A stretch of 64,000 nt of DNA from Methanobrevibacter sp. (GTDB taxonomy: Archaea > Methanobacteriota > Methanobacteria > Methanobacteriales > Methanobacteriaceae): NCBI RefSeq assembly GCF_030539875.1, contig NZ_JAUNXI010000005.1:45959-109958 (forward strand), in the 5' to 3' direction. This document shows, in pieces, positions 1-8,796 of the stretch (its first letter is position 1; every line of letters begins with the position of its first letter). The notes under the pieces are model-generated. The model saw nothing but the letters and a program-made list of their open reading frames with translations, did no database searches and was not told where the DNA came from. Position numbers and translations under genes: made by a program.

Positions 1-1
1 A

Positions 2-754
2 ATGTCTTTTGAAACTTCAATGAAACGTTTGAATGGAGAATGTATCGGATTTGAAAATAGTAAATCCAGTTCTGTGTCTAAAGGAGAAAGTATTGCCGAT
101 ACTGCTAAAATGATTGAAGGCTACAGCGACGCATTGGTTATCAGACATGAACTTGAAGGAGTATCTAAATTCATTTCAGATATTGTGGAGGTACCTGTAA
201 TTAATGCAGGTGACGGTGCAGGACAACACCCTACTCAAACATTGCTTGATTTATACACAATTAAAAATGAAATAGGTTTTATTGATGATTTGAAAATTGC
301 CTTAATTGGGGATTTGAAATTCGGCCGTACAGTCCATTCACTAGCTTACGCCTTGGGACTATTCAATAATGTTAAAATATACTTAGTATCACCACCTGAG
401 CTTGAAATGCCTCAGGAAGTTCTTCATGATTTGGATAAAACCAACGTCAAATATGAAAAAGTAGATTCAATTGAAAAAATAATTGATGATATAAATGTTT
501 TATATGTAACTAGAATACAAAAAGAACGTTTTGGTGACATTAATGATTACTTAAAAATAAAAGGTGCATATATCATTAATAGAAAAATGCTGGAAGGCAA
601 AGATTTAATTGTTATGCATCCGCTACCAAGAATAGATGAGATAGATACTGATGTGGATAACACAAAATACAATAAATACTTTACACAAGCAGAAAATGCC
701 GTTCCTGTGAGAATGGCTATTTTAAAGACATTGATAAAAAACAACCCTAAATAG
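2..754 (+). CDS. pyrB: Aspartate carbamoyltransferase catalytic subunit, 5' end missing
   Basis: Transfers the carbamoyl group from carbamoyl phosphate to aspartate, the first committed step of pyrimidine synthesis. The visible part begins at the SFETSMKRL segment, which follows the STRTR carbamoyl-phosphate loop in this family, so about 50 N-terminal residues lie outside the window and the ATG at 2 is internal. Family signatures seen are [11 protein letters not shown], the nucleotide-fold-like segment [17 protein letters not shown], and HPLPRIDEI near the C-terminus. The gene converges on orc1/cdc6 and overlaps its end by 8 bases. The regulatory subunit gene pyrI is not in the window. Confidence 0.96.
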   Translation: MSFETSMKRLNGECIGFENSKSSSVSKGESIADTAKMIEGYSDALVIRHELEGVSKFISDIVEVPVINAGDGAGQHPTQTLLDLYTIKNEIGFIDDLKIALIGDLKFGRTVHSLAYALGLFNNVKIYLVSPPELEMPQEVLHDLDKTNVKYEKVDSIEKIIDDINVLYVTRIQKERFGDINDYLKIKGAYIINRKMLEGKDLIVMHPLPRIDEIDTDVDNTKYNKYFTQAENAVPVRMAILKTLIKNNPK

Positions 755-769
755 AAAAGAGGGTTGTTT
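739..769. terminator. Inverted repeat between convergent pyrB and orc1
   Basis: AAACAACCCT (739-748) is matched perfectly by AGGGTTGTTT (760-769) around an 11-base loop. It covers both stop codons of the convergent genes, so it probably acts as a two-way transcription end. Seen directly in the sequence; the function is inferred. Confidence 0.6.
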
Positions 770-1910
770 CAAGTAATGTTTCATCGCATTGAAGCTTAAT
801 AATGTTGGTTCTTCCTTTTCCACGTCCACGTGAAATAGTGTTTGTTGAAATAATTCCCAATAATTCAAGCTCATTAATAAAGTCAAATATTCTTCTATAG
901 GTAACAGCATCTTTTTTATATAAATCGGTGTAAGCTTCGTAGAGTTTACCTGAAGTAATTTCCTCATTTTGTTTTGTTAAATTTAAAATAGATTCTAAAA
1001 CCCTTTGTTGTTGAAGAGGTAAAGTGGATATAATTTCAATGACTTTATTGTGTTCTATTTCATCTTTTGCTTTTTTAACATGTTCACTTGTAACTTTCTT
1101 TGAATCCTCATCGAAAGCTAATTCGCCGGCATTCTTAAGTAAATCAAGAGCATATCTTGCATCACCTTCTTCTTTAGCCGCCATTGCTGAACATAAAGGA
1201 ATAACATCACCATCTAAAACATCATCATTAAAAGATAATTTTGCTCTCTCATTTAAAATGTCAGATAACTGATCAGCACCATAAGGGGGAAATACGATTT
1301 CCTTATCTTTAAAACTACTAGTAACTCTGGATTTAATTAAATTTTTAAAATCAAGATAATTACTAATACACAATACTGAAACACCGTCAGTTCTTGTAAG
1401 AGTATATAAAATTCCATCTCCATCCTTATCAAGCAAAATATCAATTTCGTCCAAGATAACAATTAAATGCATCTTTTTACCAAATGCGTTAGTTTTAAAA
1501 ATATCTCTAAATGTGTTTACAACTTCTCCTTTAGTCCAACCACGATTTGGAACATTACGACCAAGCTCATTACATAACTGGGCAATTACCTGATACTCGG
1601 TTGTATAATCAGTGCATCTGATATACTCGACTCTGACAAAAACATTTTTCTTATGGGCAATATCCATCAATTGCTCACGAGCGAATTTTGATGTTGCAGT
1701 TTTACCTGTTCCGGTTTTACCATATAATGTAACGTTAGATGGTGTTACACCATTTAAAACATCAATCCAATTTTTTGCTATTTGTCTAATCTGTTCTTCT
1801 CTGTGAACTAACTTATCAGGCAGCCATCTATGATCTAGAGGAACTTTATCCTTAAATATAGAATGACTCATTGAGTCGTTTTTTTCCAATTCTTCAAAAA
1901 TATTTGTCAT
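747..1910 (-). CDS. cdc6: Orc1/Cdc6 replication initiator
   Basis: Archaeal origin-recognition ATPase that binds origin recognition boxes and helps load the MCM helicase. The 387-residue protein has the Walker A loop [11 protein letters not shown] near residue 65, Walker [14 protein letters not shown] near 150, an AAA+ lid region, and a C-terminal winged helix (about 300-387) that reads origin DNA. The length is usual for the family. It is transcribed away from a 630-bp AT-rich region with repeated origin-type boxes, the normal arrangement of an archaeal initiator beside its origin. pyrB lies on its far side, an order I also recall for Methanothermobacter (memory, not checked). Confidence 0.97.
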   Translation of the reverse strand: MTNIFEELEKNDSMSHSIFKDKVPLDHRWLPDKLVHREEQIRQIAKNWIDVLNGVTPSNVTLYGKTGTGKTATSKFAREQLMDIAHKKNVFVRVEYIRCTDYTTEYQVIAQLCNELGRNVPNRGWTKGEVVNTFRDIFKTNAFGKKMHLIVILDEIDILLDKDGDGILYTLTRTDGVSVLCISNYLDFKNLIKSRVTSSFKDKEIVFPPYGADQLSDILNERAKLSFNDDVLDGDVIPLCSAMAAKEEGDARYALDLLKNAGELAFDEDSKKVTSEHVKKAKDEIEHNKVIEIISTLPLQQQRVLESILNLTKQNEEITSGKLYEAYTDLYKKDAVTYRRIFDFINELELLGIISTNTISRGRGKGRTNIIKLQCDETLLETTLFSI

Positions 1911-2176
1911 ATATCCACCTTAAAATTTATAAAAAAAATAAAGTATAATTTCCAGTGTTATTAATTTAAAATATATTATAAATAAAGTTTTTTATTACAA
2001 TTTTACAAAAATGTATGAAAATTGATAAAAATGTAAAAAAATAAATCGATTAAATTCTTTTAAATTATATGAATCAAAATAAAAATTACTATTATTCTAT
2101 AATAATTATTCAAATATTATTAATTTGAAAAATATTGGCTTGAATCAAATTAAAATTTAAATATGAAATTATACCA

Positions 2177-2365
2177 TTTCAAATATAAGATAACAATTTC
2201 AAGTGTAAATTTCTATCAAAAACAGTGAAAATACATTGGATATAAGCTCTAAAAAGAAAATTTTAAAAAAAATTATCACGGTTTTAAATTAAGAGAGAGA
2301 CATGTGTTTCAAGTGTAAACATTTTATTCAAAAAACAAAATTGAAGACATGCATTTCAAGTGTAA
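2177..2365 (+). repeat. Origin recognition boxes, left set
   Basis: Exact TTTCAAGTGTAA cores at 2197-2208, 2307-2318 and 2354-2365, and a degenerate copy TTTCAAATATAA at 2177-2188. The 2307 and 2354 copies carry a purine-rich left flank ending in GACATG, the extended part of the box; the 2197 copy has only the core. Spacing between cores is 110 and 47 bases. A further weak match (TTTCCAGTGTTA) lies at 1949-1960 next to the orc1 start. Confidence 0.8.
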
Positions 2366-2469
2366 AAATATTAAAAAATTAAAACAAAGATTAAAAAACA
2401 AAAATTAGTGAAAAAGAGCATAAAAAACAAAAAATTAAGAGGAAAATAAAATGAGATAAATTTCAAATG

Positions 2470-2540
2470 TTACAGTTGAAATACACCTCTTCATTCTTAA
2501 TATACCTTCGGAAATGTTATACTTGAAATGCACCTCTCCC
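2470..2540 (-). repeat. Origin recognition boxes, right set (inverted)
   Basis: Two boxes in the opposite orientation: TTACAGTTGAAA at 2470-2481 and TTATACTTGAAA at 2517-2528, each followed by TACACCTCT or TGCACCTCT. That tail is the complement of the purine-rich flank of the box. Each core differs by one base from TTACACTTGAAA. The last box ends just before the stop codon of the DUF2299 gene. Confidence 0.78.
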
Positions 2541-2543
2541 TCT

Positions 2544-3038
2544 CTAAATGAACATGTCATTTTCATTAGAATAATTAGGATGAGGAATAATGCTGCCAAA
2601 TTTTTTGTCAATTAACCAGATACAATGCAATTTTGACTTGAATACTCTTTTTAATGTTCTGATAAACATATCTTTTGTTAAACCGTCTTCAAAAATTTGA
2701 TCTGTAATAATGAACTGATGCAATATGTTATTATTAATTTGAAGCTCATAATCAACTAAAAAATTATTCAAACCGAAATTCACTTCAGAAATAAACTCAC
2801 TGTTTACTTCAGGATCTGCTGAAATCATTAAATTTTTGTGTTCAGGTGAAACATTGGTTGCACAAATAACAACTATGCAATCTTTCTGTTTCGGTTTTAT
2901 AATATCCATAATGTTTTCTTTCGGAAACTCTGCAATGATGTGAAAATCAGCATTTTCATCATAAGTCATTTCTTTAAGCAAATCTTCATCAAGTAACCAT
3001 TTTTTAATAGTATCTTCACTAATCATATCAATCATCAT
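2544..3038 (-). CDS. DUF2299 family protein
   Basis: A 164-residue soluble protein that I place in the DUF2299 family of archaeal proteins by overall pattern: an acidic N-terminal helix (EDTIKKWLLDEDLLKE), an alternating alpha/beta middle, and the C-terminal stretch KSKLHCIWLIDKKFG. The function is unknown. No signal peptide or membrane segment is visible. It is transcribed toward the origin and away from cbiB. No clear Shine-Dalgarno sequence precedes the first ATG, and in-frame ATGs at 3035 and 3026 are alternative starts. Confidence 0.7.
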   Translation of the reverse strand: MMIDMISEDTIKKWLLDEDLLKEMTYDENADFHIIAEFPKENIMDIIKPKQKDCIVVICATNVSPEHKNLMISADPEVNSEFISEVNFGLNNFLVDYELQINNNILHQFIITDQIFEDGLTKDMFIRTLKRVFKSKLHCIWLIDKKFGSIIPHPNYSNENDMFI

Positions 3039-3089
3039 TTAAAATTTATAATAAATTATTTATTTTTTTATTTATATATAATAATAAAT

Positions 3090-4127
3090 ATGATTGAATA
3101 TAATGATTTGGTAAGTAATATATTTTTAATAAATCCCAATGATATTGTTTCATTAAATTTATTTTTATTTATTATATTATCATTTCTGTTTTCACTTGCA
3201 ATTGATGTCTTTTATGGTGAACTTCCAGCTAAGATACACCCTGTTGTGGTAATGGGTTCAATAATAAATTTTTTCAAAAATAAGTTTATAAGCATAAAAA
3301 GCAGAATTTCAGGTATGATGCTTGTATTTTGTTCAAGTGTTATTTCAAGTGTATTATTATTTATTATTTATCTAATTAGTAAAAATAATATTATTATATT
3401 ATTTATAATATTTTCATTAATATTATCATCAACATATTCCCTGAAAATGCTTCTGCAAACTGCAACTGATGTAAAAAATGATTTGAATAAAGATATAACA
3501 ATTGCAAGAAAATCAGTTTCATTTTTGGTCAGCAGAAACACAACTGAATTAAGTGAAAGTTTTATTGTATCTGCTGTAATTGAAAGTTTAAGTGAAAATA
3601 TAACTGATTCATATGTTGCACCTGTTTTTTATTATTTTGTTTTTGCAATATTCATTTTATTCAATCCAGTTCAATTTCAACTGTATTTTTTATTATTAAT
3701 TCCAGTATTTTACAGATTGTACAATACTCATGATGCAATGGTTGGTTATAAAACAGATGAATTGGCATGCATAGGTTTTGTTCCGGCAAAAATAGATGAT
3801 ATTCTAAATTATATTCCCTCAAGAATTGCAGGATTATTCATTGTAATTTCAGCTTATTTAATTAAATTGGATGGAAAAAATAGTTTTTGTATAATGTTGA
3901 GAGACTCCAGAAAATGCCCATCTCCAAATTCAGGTTATACTATGGCATCTACAGCAGGAGCATTAAATATCCAATTAATAAAAAAAGATACATATGTTCT
4001 GGGAGACAACAATAGAGAAATTACAGCAGAGGATATTTCAAAAGCAGTTAATTTATCTGAAATGTCAATTACATTATTTACAATAACAATTATAGTATTA
4101 TTTACATTGATTTATGTGATATTATGA
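3090..4127 (+). CDS. cbiB: Adenosylcobinamide-phosphate synthase CbiB
   Basis: Membrane enzyme that attaches the aminopropanol (phosphate) arm to adenosylcobyric acid in cobalamin synthesis. The 345-residue protein has about five hydrophobic segments and family signatures DVFYGELPAKIHPVVVMG near residue 40, RDSRKCPSPNSGYTMASTAGAL near 270 and the middle HDAMVGYKT. The N-terminus has about 30 residues before the first conserved segment. A TATA-like TTTATATATAAT (3069-3080) lies only about 10-20 bases upstream of the ATG, with no Shine-Dalgarno sequence, so the message may be leaderless or start slightly later. Its stop overlaps the cbiG start by four bases. Confidence 0.93.
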   Translation: MIEYNDLVSNIFLINPNDIVSLNLFLFIILSFLFSLAIDVFYGELPAKIHPVVVMGSIINFFKNKFISIKSRISGMMLVFCSSVISSVLLFIIYLISKNNIIILFIIFSLILSSTYSLKMLLQTATDVKNDLNKDITIARKSVSFLVSRNTTELSESFIVSAVIESLSENITDSYVAPVFYYFVFAIFILFNPVQFQLYFLLLIPVFYRLYNTHDAMVGYKTDELACIGFVPAKIDDILNYIPSRIAGLFIVISAYLIKLDGKNSFCIMLRDSRKCPSPNSGYTMASTAGALNIQLIKKDTYVLGDNNREITAEDISKAVNLSEMSITLFTITIIVLFTLIYVIL

Positions 4128-5137
4128 AAATAGCAATTATTTCTGTTTCAAATGAAGGTCAAAAATTAGCTTTTAAAATAAAAGAAAAATTAGATAATGA
4201 TTCAACAGTTATAAAAACAGATTTATATCATAAAAACGTTAAAAAATATTTTCCGATTCTGTTTAATGAATATGATGCGATAATTGCAATAATGGCATCT
4301 GGAATTTTAATTAGGTCAATCGCCCCGTTAGTCGAATCAAAAGTGTCTGATCCTGCTGTTTTAAACATTGATGATAAAGGTAATTTTGTTATTTCGGCTT
4401 TATCAGGGCATATTGGTGGTGCAAATAAGTTTGCCAAAAAAATAGCCGGTTTAATTAATGCAGCACCTGTTATTACCACATCTACTGATGTTAACAGTAA
4501 ATTAGGAATAGATGTTTTAGCCAGAGATTTATATTTATCAATTAATAATACCAAAGAGATTTTATTTTTTAATAAGGCTATTCTTGATGAAAAGCAAATT
4601 ACATTTACATTAAATCCAAATAAAAATTTTGATTATCTCTTTGAATATTTAAACAATAATACACTTGAAATGCATGTCTCTTTTTTTTATTCCCCTGAGG
4701 TGAATGAAGATGAAATATGTATTGCATTAGACAATCATGAAATTATTTTAAAAGAAAAAAAGCTTGTTGTTGGAATAGGTTGTCGACGTGGAAAAAAATG
4801 CAGTGAAATCTATGAAGGTTTAATCAGTTCAATTGGCGATTTAAACATTGATAAATCAAGAATAAACATGTTATCTTCTGCTGAAATAAAAAATGACGAA
4901 CATGGTATTTTAGAACTTTCAGATAAATTAAATATACCTGTTAATTTTGTTGAAATGGACAAATTAAAGCTATTTAAATCAAAAGATATTGAAAAATCAG
5001 AATTTGTATATTCGAAATTTGGTATTTACGGTGTTTGTGAACCTTCTGCATTGATTACAGCCGGTTTTGACTCAAAGTTAATATATAAAAAAACATCATA
5101 TGATGGCGTTACAATTTCGATTGCAGTTTCAAAATAA
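4124..5137 (+). CDS. cbiG: Cobalt-precorrin 5A hydrolase CbiG
   Basis: Opens the lactone ring of cobalt-precorrin-5A and releases acetaldehyde in the anaerobic cobalamin pathway. Of its 337 residues, the N-terminal part carries ALSGHIGGANKFAKKIA (about 88-104) and the C-terminal domain starts near 210 with VVGIGCRRGKKCSE and ends with GVCEPSALITAG, both typical of CbiG. The ATGA overlap with cbiB implies translational coupling. Its coding sequence contains a strong copy of the origin-recognition box at 4661-4679 (see separate entry). Confidence 0.94.
   Translation: MKIAIISVSNEGQKLAFKIKEKLDNDSTVIKTDLYHKNVKKYFPILFNEYDAIIAIMASGILIRSIAPLVESKVSDPAVLNIDDKGNFVISALSGHIGGANKFAKKIAGLINAAPVITTSTDVNSKLGIDVLARDLYLSINNTKEILFFNKAILDEKQITFTLNPNKNFDYLFEYLNNNTLEMHVSFFYSPEVNEDEICIALDNHEIILKEKKLVVGIGCRRGKKCSEIYEGLISSIGDLNIDKSRINMLSSAEIKNDEHGILELSDKLNIPVNFVEMDKLKLFKSKDIEKSEFVYSKFGIYGVCEPSALITAGFDSKLIYKKTSYDGVTISIAVSK
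4659..4688 (-). repeat. Origin-recognition-box copy inside cbiG
   Basis: The 19 bases ACACTTGAAATGCATGTCT at 4661-4679 are the exact reverse complement of 2345-2363 in the origin, and are followed by CTTTTTTTT, the pyrimidine tract expected on this strand. They encode ordinary CbiG residues (TLEMHVS). The match includes the flank as well as the core, which makes chance less likely. Confidence 0.6.
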
Positions 5138-5160
5138 TAATAAAAAAAGGAAAAATGAAT

Positions 5161-5406
5161 CTAGATAGATTCTAATTTAGATAAAACTTCCCAAATTAAT
5201 GTTCTTGCATGAACCGGAATGTTTGGATCGTTACTTATTTCATCTAATTTTCCTAAAACAGTACTTATCTTTACAGATTGATCTTGATCCTCATCTTTTA
5301 ATAAAGTACAAGACTTCGCTGCAGCCTCTCTGATATTACGAGGTACAGTGTTATTATCAGCAATATATTCAAGTATTTCACAAACTTCATCAATTTGACC
5401 ACTCAT
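5161..5406 (-). CDS. UPF0147 family protein
   Basis: An 81-residue, acidic, all-helical protein matching the archaeal UPF0147 family in length and in the pattern VCEILEYIADNNTVPRNIREAA and NDPNIPVHARTLIWEVLSKLE. The function is not known. The start ATG is preceded by GGAGGGAG (reverse complement of the CTCCCTCC at 5412-5419), a strong ribosome-binding site. It is divergent from the small ribbon-helix-helix gene at 5548. Confidence 0.88.
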   Translation of the reverse strand: MSGQIDEVCEILEYIADNNTVPRNIREAAAKSCTLLKDEDQDQSVKISTVLGKLDEISNDPNIPVHARTLIWEVLSKLESI

Positions 5407-5547
5407 AATACTCCCTCCAATTAATTATTAAAAATAAGTTCAAATATAATTAATATCTGTTATTAATATGTTTAAATATTTTGTGGTATAATGTGATATT
5501 TCAGGCAGTAGAAAAAAATATATATTAATTAAAAATGAATTATATTC

Positions 5548-5712
5548 ATGTCTGATGTAAGTAAAACAACTATAAATATTCCTGTTGATTTGAAAAAAGA
5601 ATTAAAAATAATGGCGATTCATGAGGATACTTCATTGTCTGGTCTGATTCTTCAAATGATTGAAGAAGGAATGAATAAAAGAAATAATAGTAATGTTTTA
5701 GATGAAGATTAA
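5548..5712 (+). CDS. Small ribbon-helix-helix protein
   Basis: A 54-residue ORF. Its N-terminal strand KTTINIPVDL followed by two helices (KKELKIMAIHEDTS, then SGLILQMIEEGM) is the ribbon-helix-helix (CopG/Arc) layout of small dimeric DNA-binding proteins. It converges on the aldolase gene, and their stops overlap by four bases (5709-5712). It could be a local transcription regulator or an antitoxin-like protein; no toxin gene is next to it. The target is unknown. Confidence 0.75.
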   Translation: MSDVSKTTINIPVDLKKELKIMAIHEDTSLSGLILQMIEEGMNKRNNSNVLDED

Positions 5713-6296
5713 TTTTTATCTTCAACTAAATCCAGCATATATGTTACAAACTGTGTTTTAGCAGACTCTTCAACAAAGATAGCTAATGATTTTGCTTCAT
5801 TTAAATCGTCATTGACACAAATAACACCATGATTTTTTAAAATAAGAATATCTTCACCAATCATTTTTTCGCTTGCATTTTCTGCAAGTTCAATACTGCC
5901 CGGCTTTTCATATTCAATATAATCTAAATAGGGATTTTTAATCTCACCAAAGCCTTCTAATCTTTTGAGCTTTTTAGATGAAAAGGCAAATCCTGTTGCG
6001 TATGGTGAATGAGTGTGGACAATAGCATTAACATCAGGTCTTTTTTTATAAATTTCCAAGTGCATATTCACTTCTGAGGAGGGTTTTCCTTTTGTCAATA
6101 AGTTTCCGTCCATATCCAACATGACAATATCTTCTTCTTTTAAATCAGCAAGTGATTTTAAGGTAGGTGTAATAGCTACAACATCACCAATACTGCTTTT
6201 GATTCTTTTACTGATGTTTCCGGCTTTTCCAGAAACCAATCCTTTATTATAAACTTCCTTTGAAACTCTAATAATTTCATTAACATGTTTTTTCAT
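5709..6296 (-). CDS. fucA: Class II aldolase (L-fuculose-1-phosphate aldolase type)
   Basis: Zinc-dependent aldolase of 195 residues. Zinc ligands are visible in VHTHSPYATG (about 96-105) and in LKNHGVICV (about 151-159); the N-terminal GLVSGKAGNISKR segment matches the substrate-binding loop. In methanogens the homolog (MJ1418) makes lactaldehyde from fuculose 1-phosphate, proposed to feed coenzyme F420 synthesis, so that role is likely here. It starts 9 bases after the DNA polymerase D small subunit gene on the same strand and is probably co-transcribed with it. Confidence 0.88.
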   Translation of the reverse strand: MKKHVNEIIRVSKEVYNKGLVSGKAGNISKRIKSSIGDVVAITPTLKSLADLKEEDIVMLDMDGNLLTKGKPSSEVNMHLEIYKKRPDVNAIVHTHSPYATGFAFSSKKLKRLEGFGEIKNPYLDYIEYEKPGSIELAENASEKMIGEDILILKNHGVICVNDDLNEAKSLAIFVEESAKTQFVTYMLDLVEDKN

Positions 6297-6305
6297 TAAA
6301 ATACC

Positions 6306-7964
6306 TCATTCAATAAATTTTAAATGCTTGTATTTTCCTTTATGAAGCACTGGAACTTGTGCAGGTGTTGGTTCAATATTGTAAATTTTTTGAAACTCTG
6401 TTTGAGTCTGAAAAGTACCTGAATTAATTAAATGTATTCCTTTGAATTTTTTATATGTATTAATGTGAACATGACCTGTATGGAATACATCTGGCAATTC
6501 ATCAATTACTAAATAATCTTCAAGCTCTGATGCAAGGGGAGTTCTTTCTCCGTAAATCGGTGCTAAATGTCTTTTATTAAGTAATTCTTCCATCAACAAA
6601 TCATTTCTCTCATGACTAAATTCTTTAACTGCCATTACAAGATCATCAAAACTACGTCCGTGGTATATTAAGACGTTGATTCCATCAAGTGACACGACAC
6701 CCGGATTTGAAATGAACTCTACATTATCAAGTTCATACAATGCATTTGCATATTCTTCAGGTACAGCAGGTTGCGGTTCTGCTACTCTTGATGCGTCGTG
6801 GTTTCCAGGAGCAATAATGATTTTAATATCTCTTCTAATATTTCCTAAAAATCTAGCAGCTTCATTGTACTGTTGGGTAATATCCTTAATGGCCAGTTCC
6901 TTTTCCTGATTAGGATATACACCAATACCGTCCACAATATCTCCACCAATAACGAGATATTTAACGTCCTCCGCAATTTTCCTCTGCTCTTCTGAACCAT
7001 ATTCACAGTTAATCCAGTCAATAAATTTTTGAAACGCACCTTCTAGGAAAGTTAAGCTTCCAATGTGAATATCGGATAAGAATACAATTCCAAAATCCAT
7101 TTCTTTTTCAGGAACAGTTAAAACACCCGGATTAATAATTTGCTGAGCAAATGCAAATTTCGGATCGTCACTTTTGTTTGCTATAACACCGATAACTTCA
7201 TCTTTAACAAGTTTTTCAGACTCGGCAAACAGTTCTTCATTTTTATTGGAGAATAAAATTGAAATTGTTCCGGTATCATCTTCAAATTCGATAATTTTAT
7301 GACCGTTTTTACTTGTTCTGATTTCACGAATCATTAAAATTAAACTTAAAGATTCCTGTGAATCATCAATATCAGCTATTTTAGTGTAATTTCTAAGTTC
7401 AGGTCTTTTTGATAAAATATTTGCCAGTTTATCATATCTGCTTTTGAAATATGTTACCAGGTTTTCAATCTCACCGCTTGTATATGATTTTTTAGATGTG
7501 TCCTGTATAATTTTAAAATCATATTTAACATTGGTTTTTTGTTCATTTCTTTTGAATTTGATTTTTGTATCTTCAACAGTTTCTGAAGCTTCCAGTATTT
7601 CTTTGTTGATGTGTTTTTCAACTTCATCGCTTTCTTTTTTTAATTTATCAATTGACTCTATCTTTTTAGGTGGTGTTTTAGATTTTTTTTTAACTACCGG
7701 TTCTTCCCTGCTTTTAGAAGTTATGTCATCCGTTAATATTTTCTGACTGTTATCCTCTTCGCTTTTAATTCCTGTAATTTTATCAACTGTTTCACCACTA
7801 ACAGAAATTAAATCTTTTGATGAGAATTTATCACCTTTTAATTTAACTATTAGAGATGATGCGAAATTTAAAGGATTCTCAGCATTTATGACTCTATTAT
7901 AAGCTTCTGGTGATAGGTTGATTCCTTTTTTTGCAAATTTTAATAAAATTTTATTAGTTGACAT
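6306..7964 (-). CDS. polB: DNA polymerase II (PolD) small subunit DP1
   Basis: Small subunit and 3'-5' exonuclease of the archaeal replicative polymerase PolD. The 552-residue protein has an N-terminal helical region, a charged low-complexity linker (about 85-150, many Lys and Glu), an OB-fold (about 205-270) and a calcineurin-like phosphoesterase domain whose metal motifs all appear intact: [27 protein letters not shown] and GHVHIN. This suggests an active nuclease. It lies about 4 kb from the probable origin. The large subunit gene is not in the window. Confidence 0.96.
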   Translation of the reverse strand: MSTNKILLKFAKKGINLSPEAYNRVINAENPLNFASSLIVKLKGDKFSSKDLISVSGETVDKITGIKSEEDNSQKILTDDITSKSREEPVVKKKSKTPPKKIESIDKLKKESDEVEKHINKEILEASETVEDTKIKFKRNEQKTNVKYDFKIIQDTSKKSYTSGEIENLVTYFKSRYDKLANILSKRPELRNYTKIADIDDSQESLSLILMIREIRTSKNGHKIIEFEDDTGTISILFSNKNEELFAESEKLVKDEVIGVIANKSDDPKFAFAQQIINPGVLTVPEKEMDFGIVFLSDIHIGSLTFLEGAFQKFIDWINCEYGSEEQRKIAEDVKYLVIGGDIVDGIGVYPNQEKELAIKDITQQYNEAARFLGNIRRDIKIIIAPGNHDASRVAEPQPAVPEEYANALYELDNVEFISNPGVVSLDGINVLIYHGRSFDDLVMAVKEFSHERNDLLMEELLNKRHLAPIYGERTPLASELEDYLVIDELPDVFHTGHVHINTYKKFKGIHLINSGTFQTQTEFQKIYNIEPTPAQVPVLHKGKYKHLKFIE

Positions 7965-8290
7965 ATTAATTAAAATTTTTATTTTCTATGTTAATAAACT
8001 TTGAGAATTTTATTTTTAAATTTTTATTTTTTATTGAAAAATTTTATTTAACACAATTTTCAAGTATTCAAATACAGTATTCAACGAATTTTAATGGCTT
8101 TATCAGGCATTATGTCTTTGATTATTTCTTTAATAAATATTGAAAAAATAGAATTTCTGCCATGCCTTAAAAATTAAAAATATCATACTTAAAACCTTAA
8201 GTTTCTGGAAATGTTATTTATTAGTTATCTTTATTATATATTAAAAATAAAAACTATTTCATTATAAGTTAAAATAATGATTGTGATAAA
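7965..8290. other. AT-rich intergenic region between divergent genes
   Basis: 326 bp with no convincing gene. It should hold the promoters for polB (leftward) and the hypothetical gene at 8291. A short open stretch on the minus strand (8081-8172) has protein-like composition but no start codon; it could be a decayed gene end. No RNA structure stands out. Confidence 0.5.
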
Positions 8291-8788
8291 ATGGCGAATA
8301 AATTTGTTAGAATTATTTTAATAATTGTTTTATTTATTATATTTTTTGAAGTAGGGCTATTTAGTTCATATACTATTGTTACTGCTGAAGCTCCTAACAT
8401 TCAGGGATTAATTGATATGCAAATAGATAAAATATCTTCCATTGTCAATCCTCAGACTGTTAACGACGCTTTAATCAAAGATCCAACTCCAGTTAATATC
8501 AGTAATAAAAAAGACGTTGCCATGCAGATGGAGAGTTTATCGAAGGTTGACGGAGTTAATGTTGATTCAATGAACGTATCTACACGTGATGATACTGATA
8601 ATAAGAATTTAACAGTGACAATAGAGGCTTTAGGTTATGCTTCTCCTAATTCAACTTCAGGACAAATTGTTATTAGTCAAGATCCATCCTATAAAATCAT
8701 TGCAACAGCGGTTGCTTCATTTAAAAATAACGGATTGAAAGTAGATACTAATACAATGGTCATAACTTCTGTTTTAAAATTATACTAG
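8291..8788 (+). CDS. Hypothetical membrane-anchored protein
   Basis: 165 residues with one N-terminal hydrophobic segment (about residues 6-31, IILIIVLFIIFFEVGLFSSY) followed by a hydrophilic domain of about 130 residues, probably outside the cell. The ectodomain has no cysteines and no motif I recognise. Its stop codon TAG overlaps the possible GTG start of cbiH, so the two are likely in one transcript, but nothing in the protein points to cobalamin synthesis. Confidence 0.7.
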   Translation: MANKFVRIILIIVLFIIFFEVGLFSSYTIVTAEAPNIQGLIDMQIDKISSIVNPQTVNDALIKDPTPVNISNKKDVAMQMESLSKVDGVNVDSMNVSTRDDTDNKNLTVTIEALGYASPNSTSGQIVISQDPSYKIIATAVASFKNNGLKVDTNTMVITSVLKLY

Positions 8789-8796
8789 TGATTAAA

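Larger units (their letters stand above)
1911..2543. other. Probable chromosomal replication origin (oriC)
   Basis: A gene-free stretch of about 630 bp, strongly A+T rich, between the divergent side of orc1/cdc6 and the DUF2299 gene. It contains at least five copies of a box with core TTTCAAGTGTAA. Three face right (2197, 2307 and 2354) and two face left (2470 and 2517), so they flank an AT-rich centre at about 2366-2469 that could serve as the unwinding element. The core resembles the mini-ORB repeats reported at the Methanothermobacter origin (from memory). Box positions are seen; origin function is inferred from the boxes plus the adjacent initiator gene. Confidence 0.85.

Noticed and set aside
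3331..3353. Two partial origin-box cores (TTCAAGTGT) in cbiB
   Set aside because: They encode a Ser-Ser-Val repeat and lack the extended flank; noted only as supporting detail, not as real boxes.
8081..8172. Open minus-strand stretch that reads like a protein end (KEIIKDIMPDKAIKIR)
   Set aside because: No start codon, only about 30 codons, and no family recognised; left as a possible relic.
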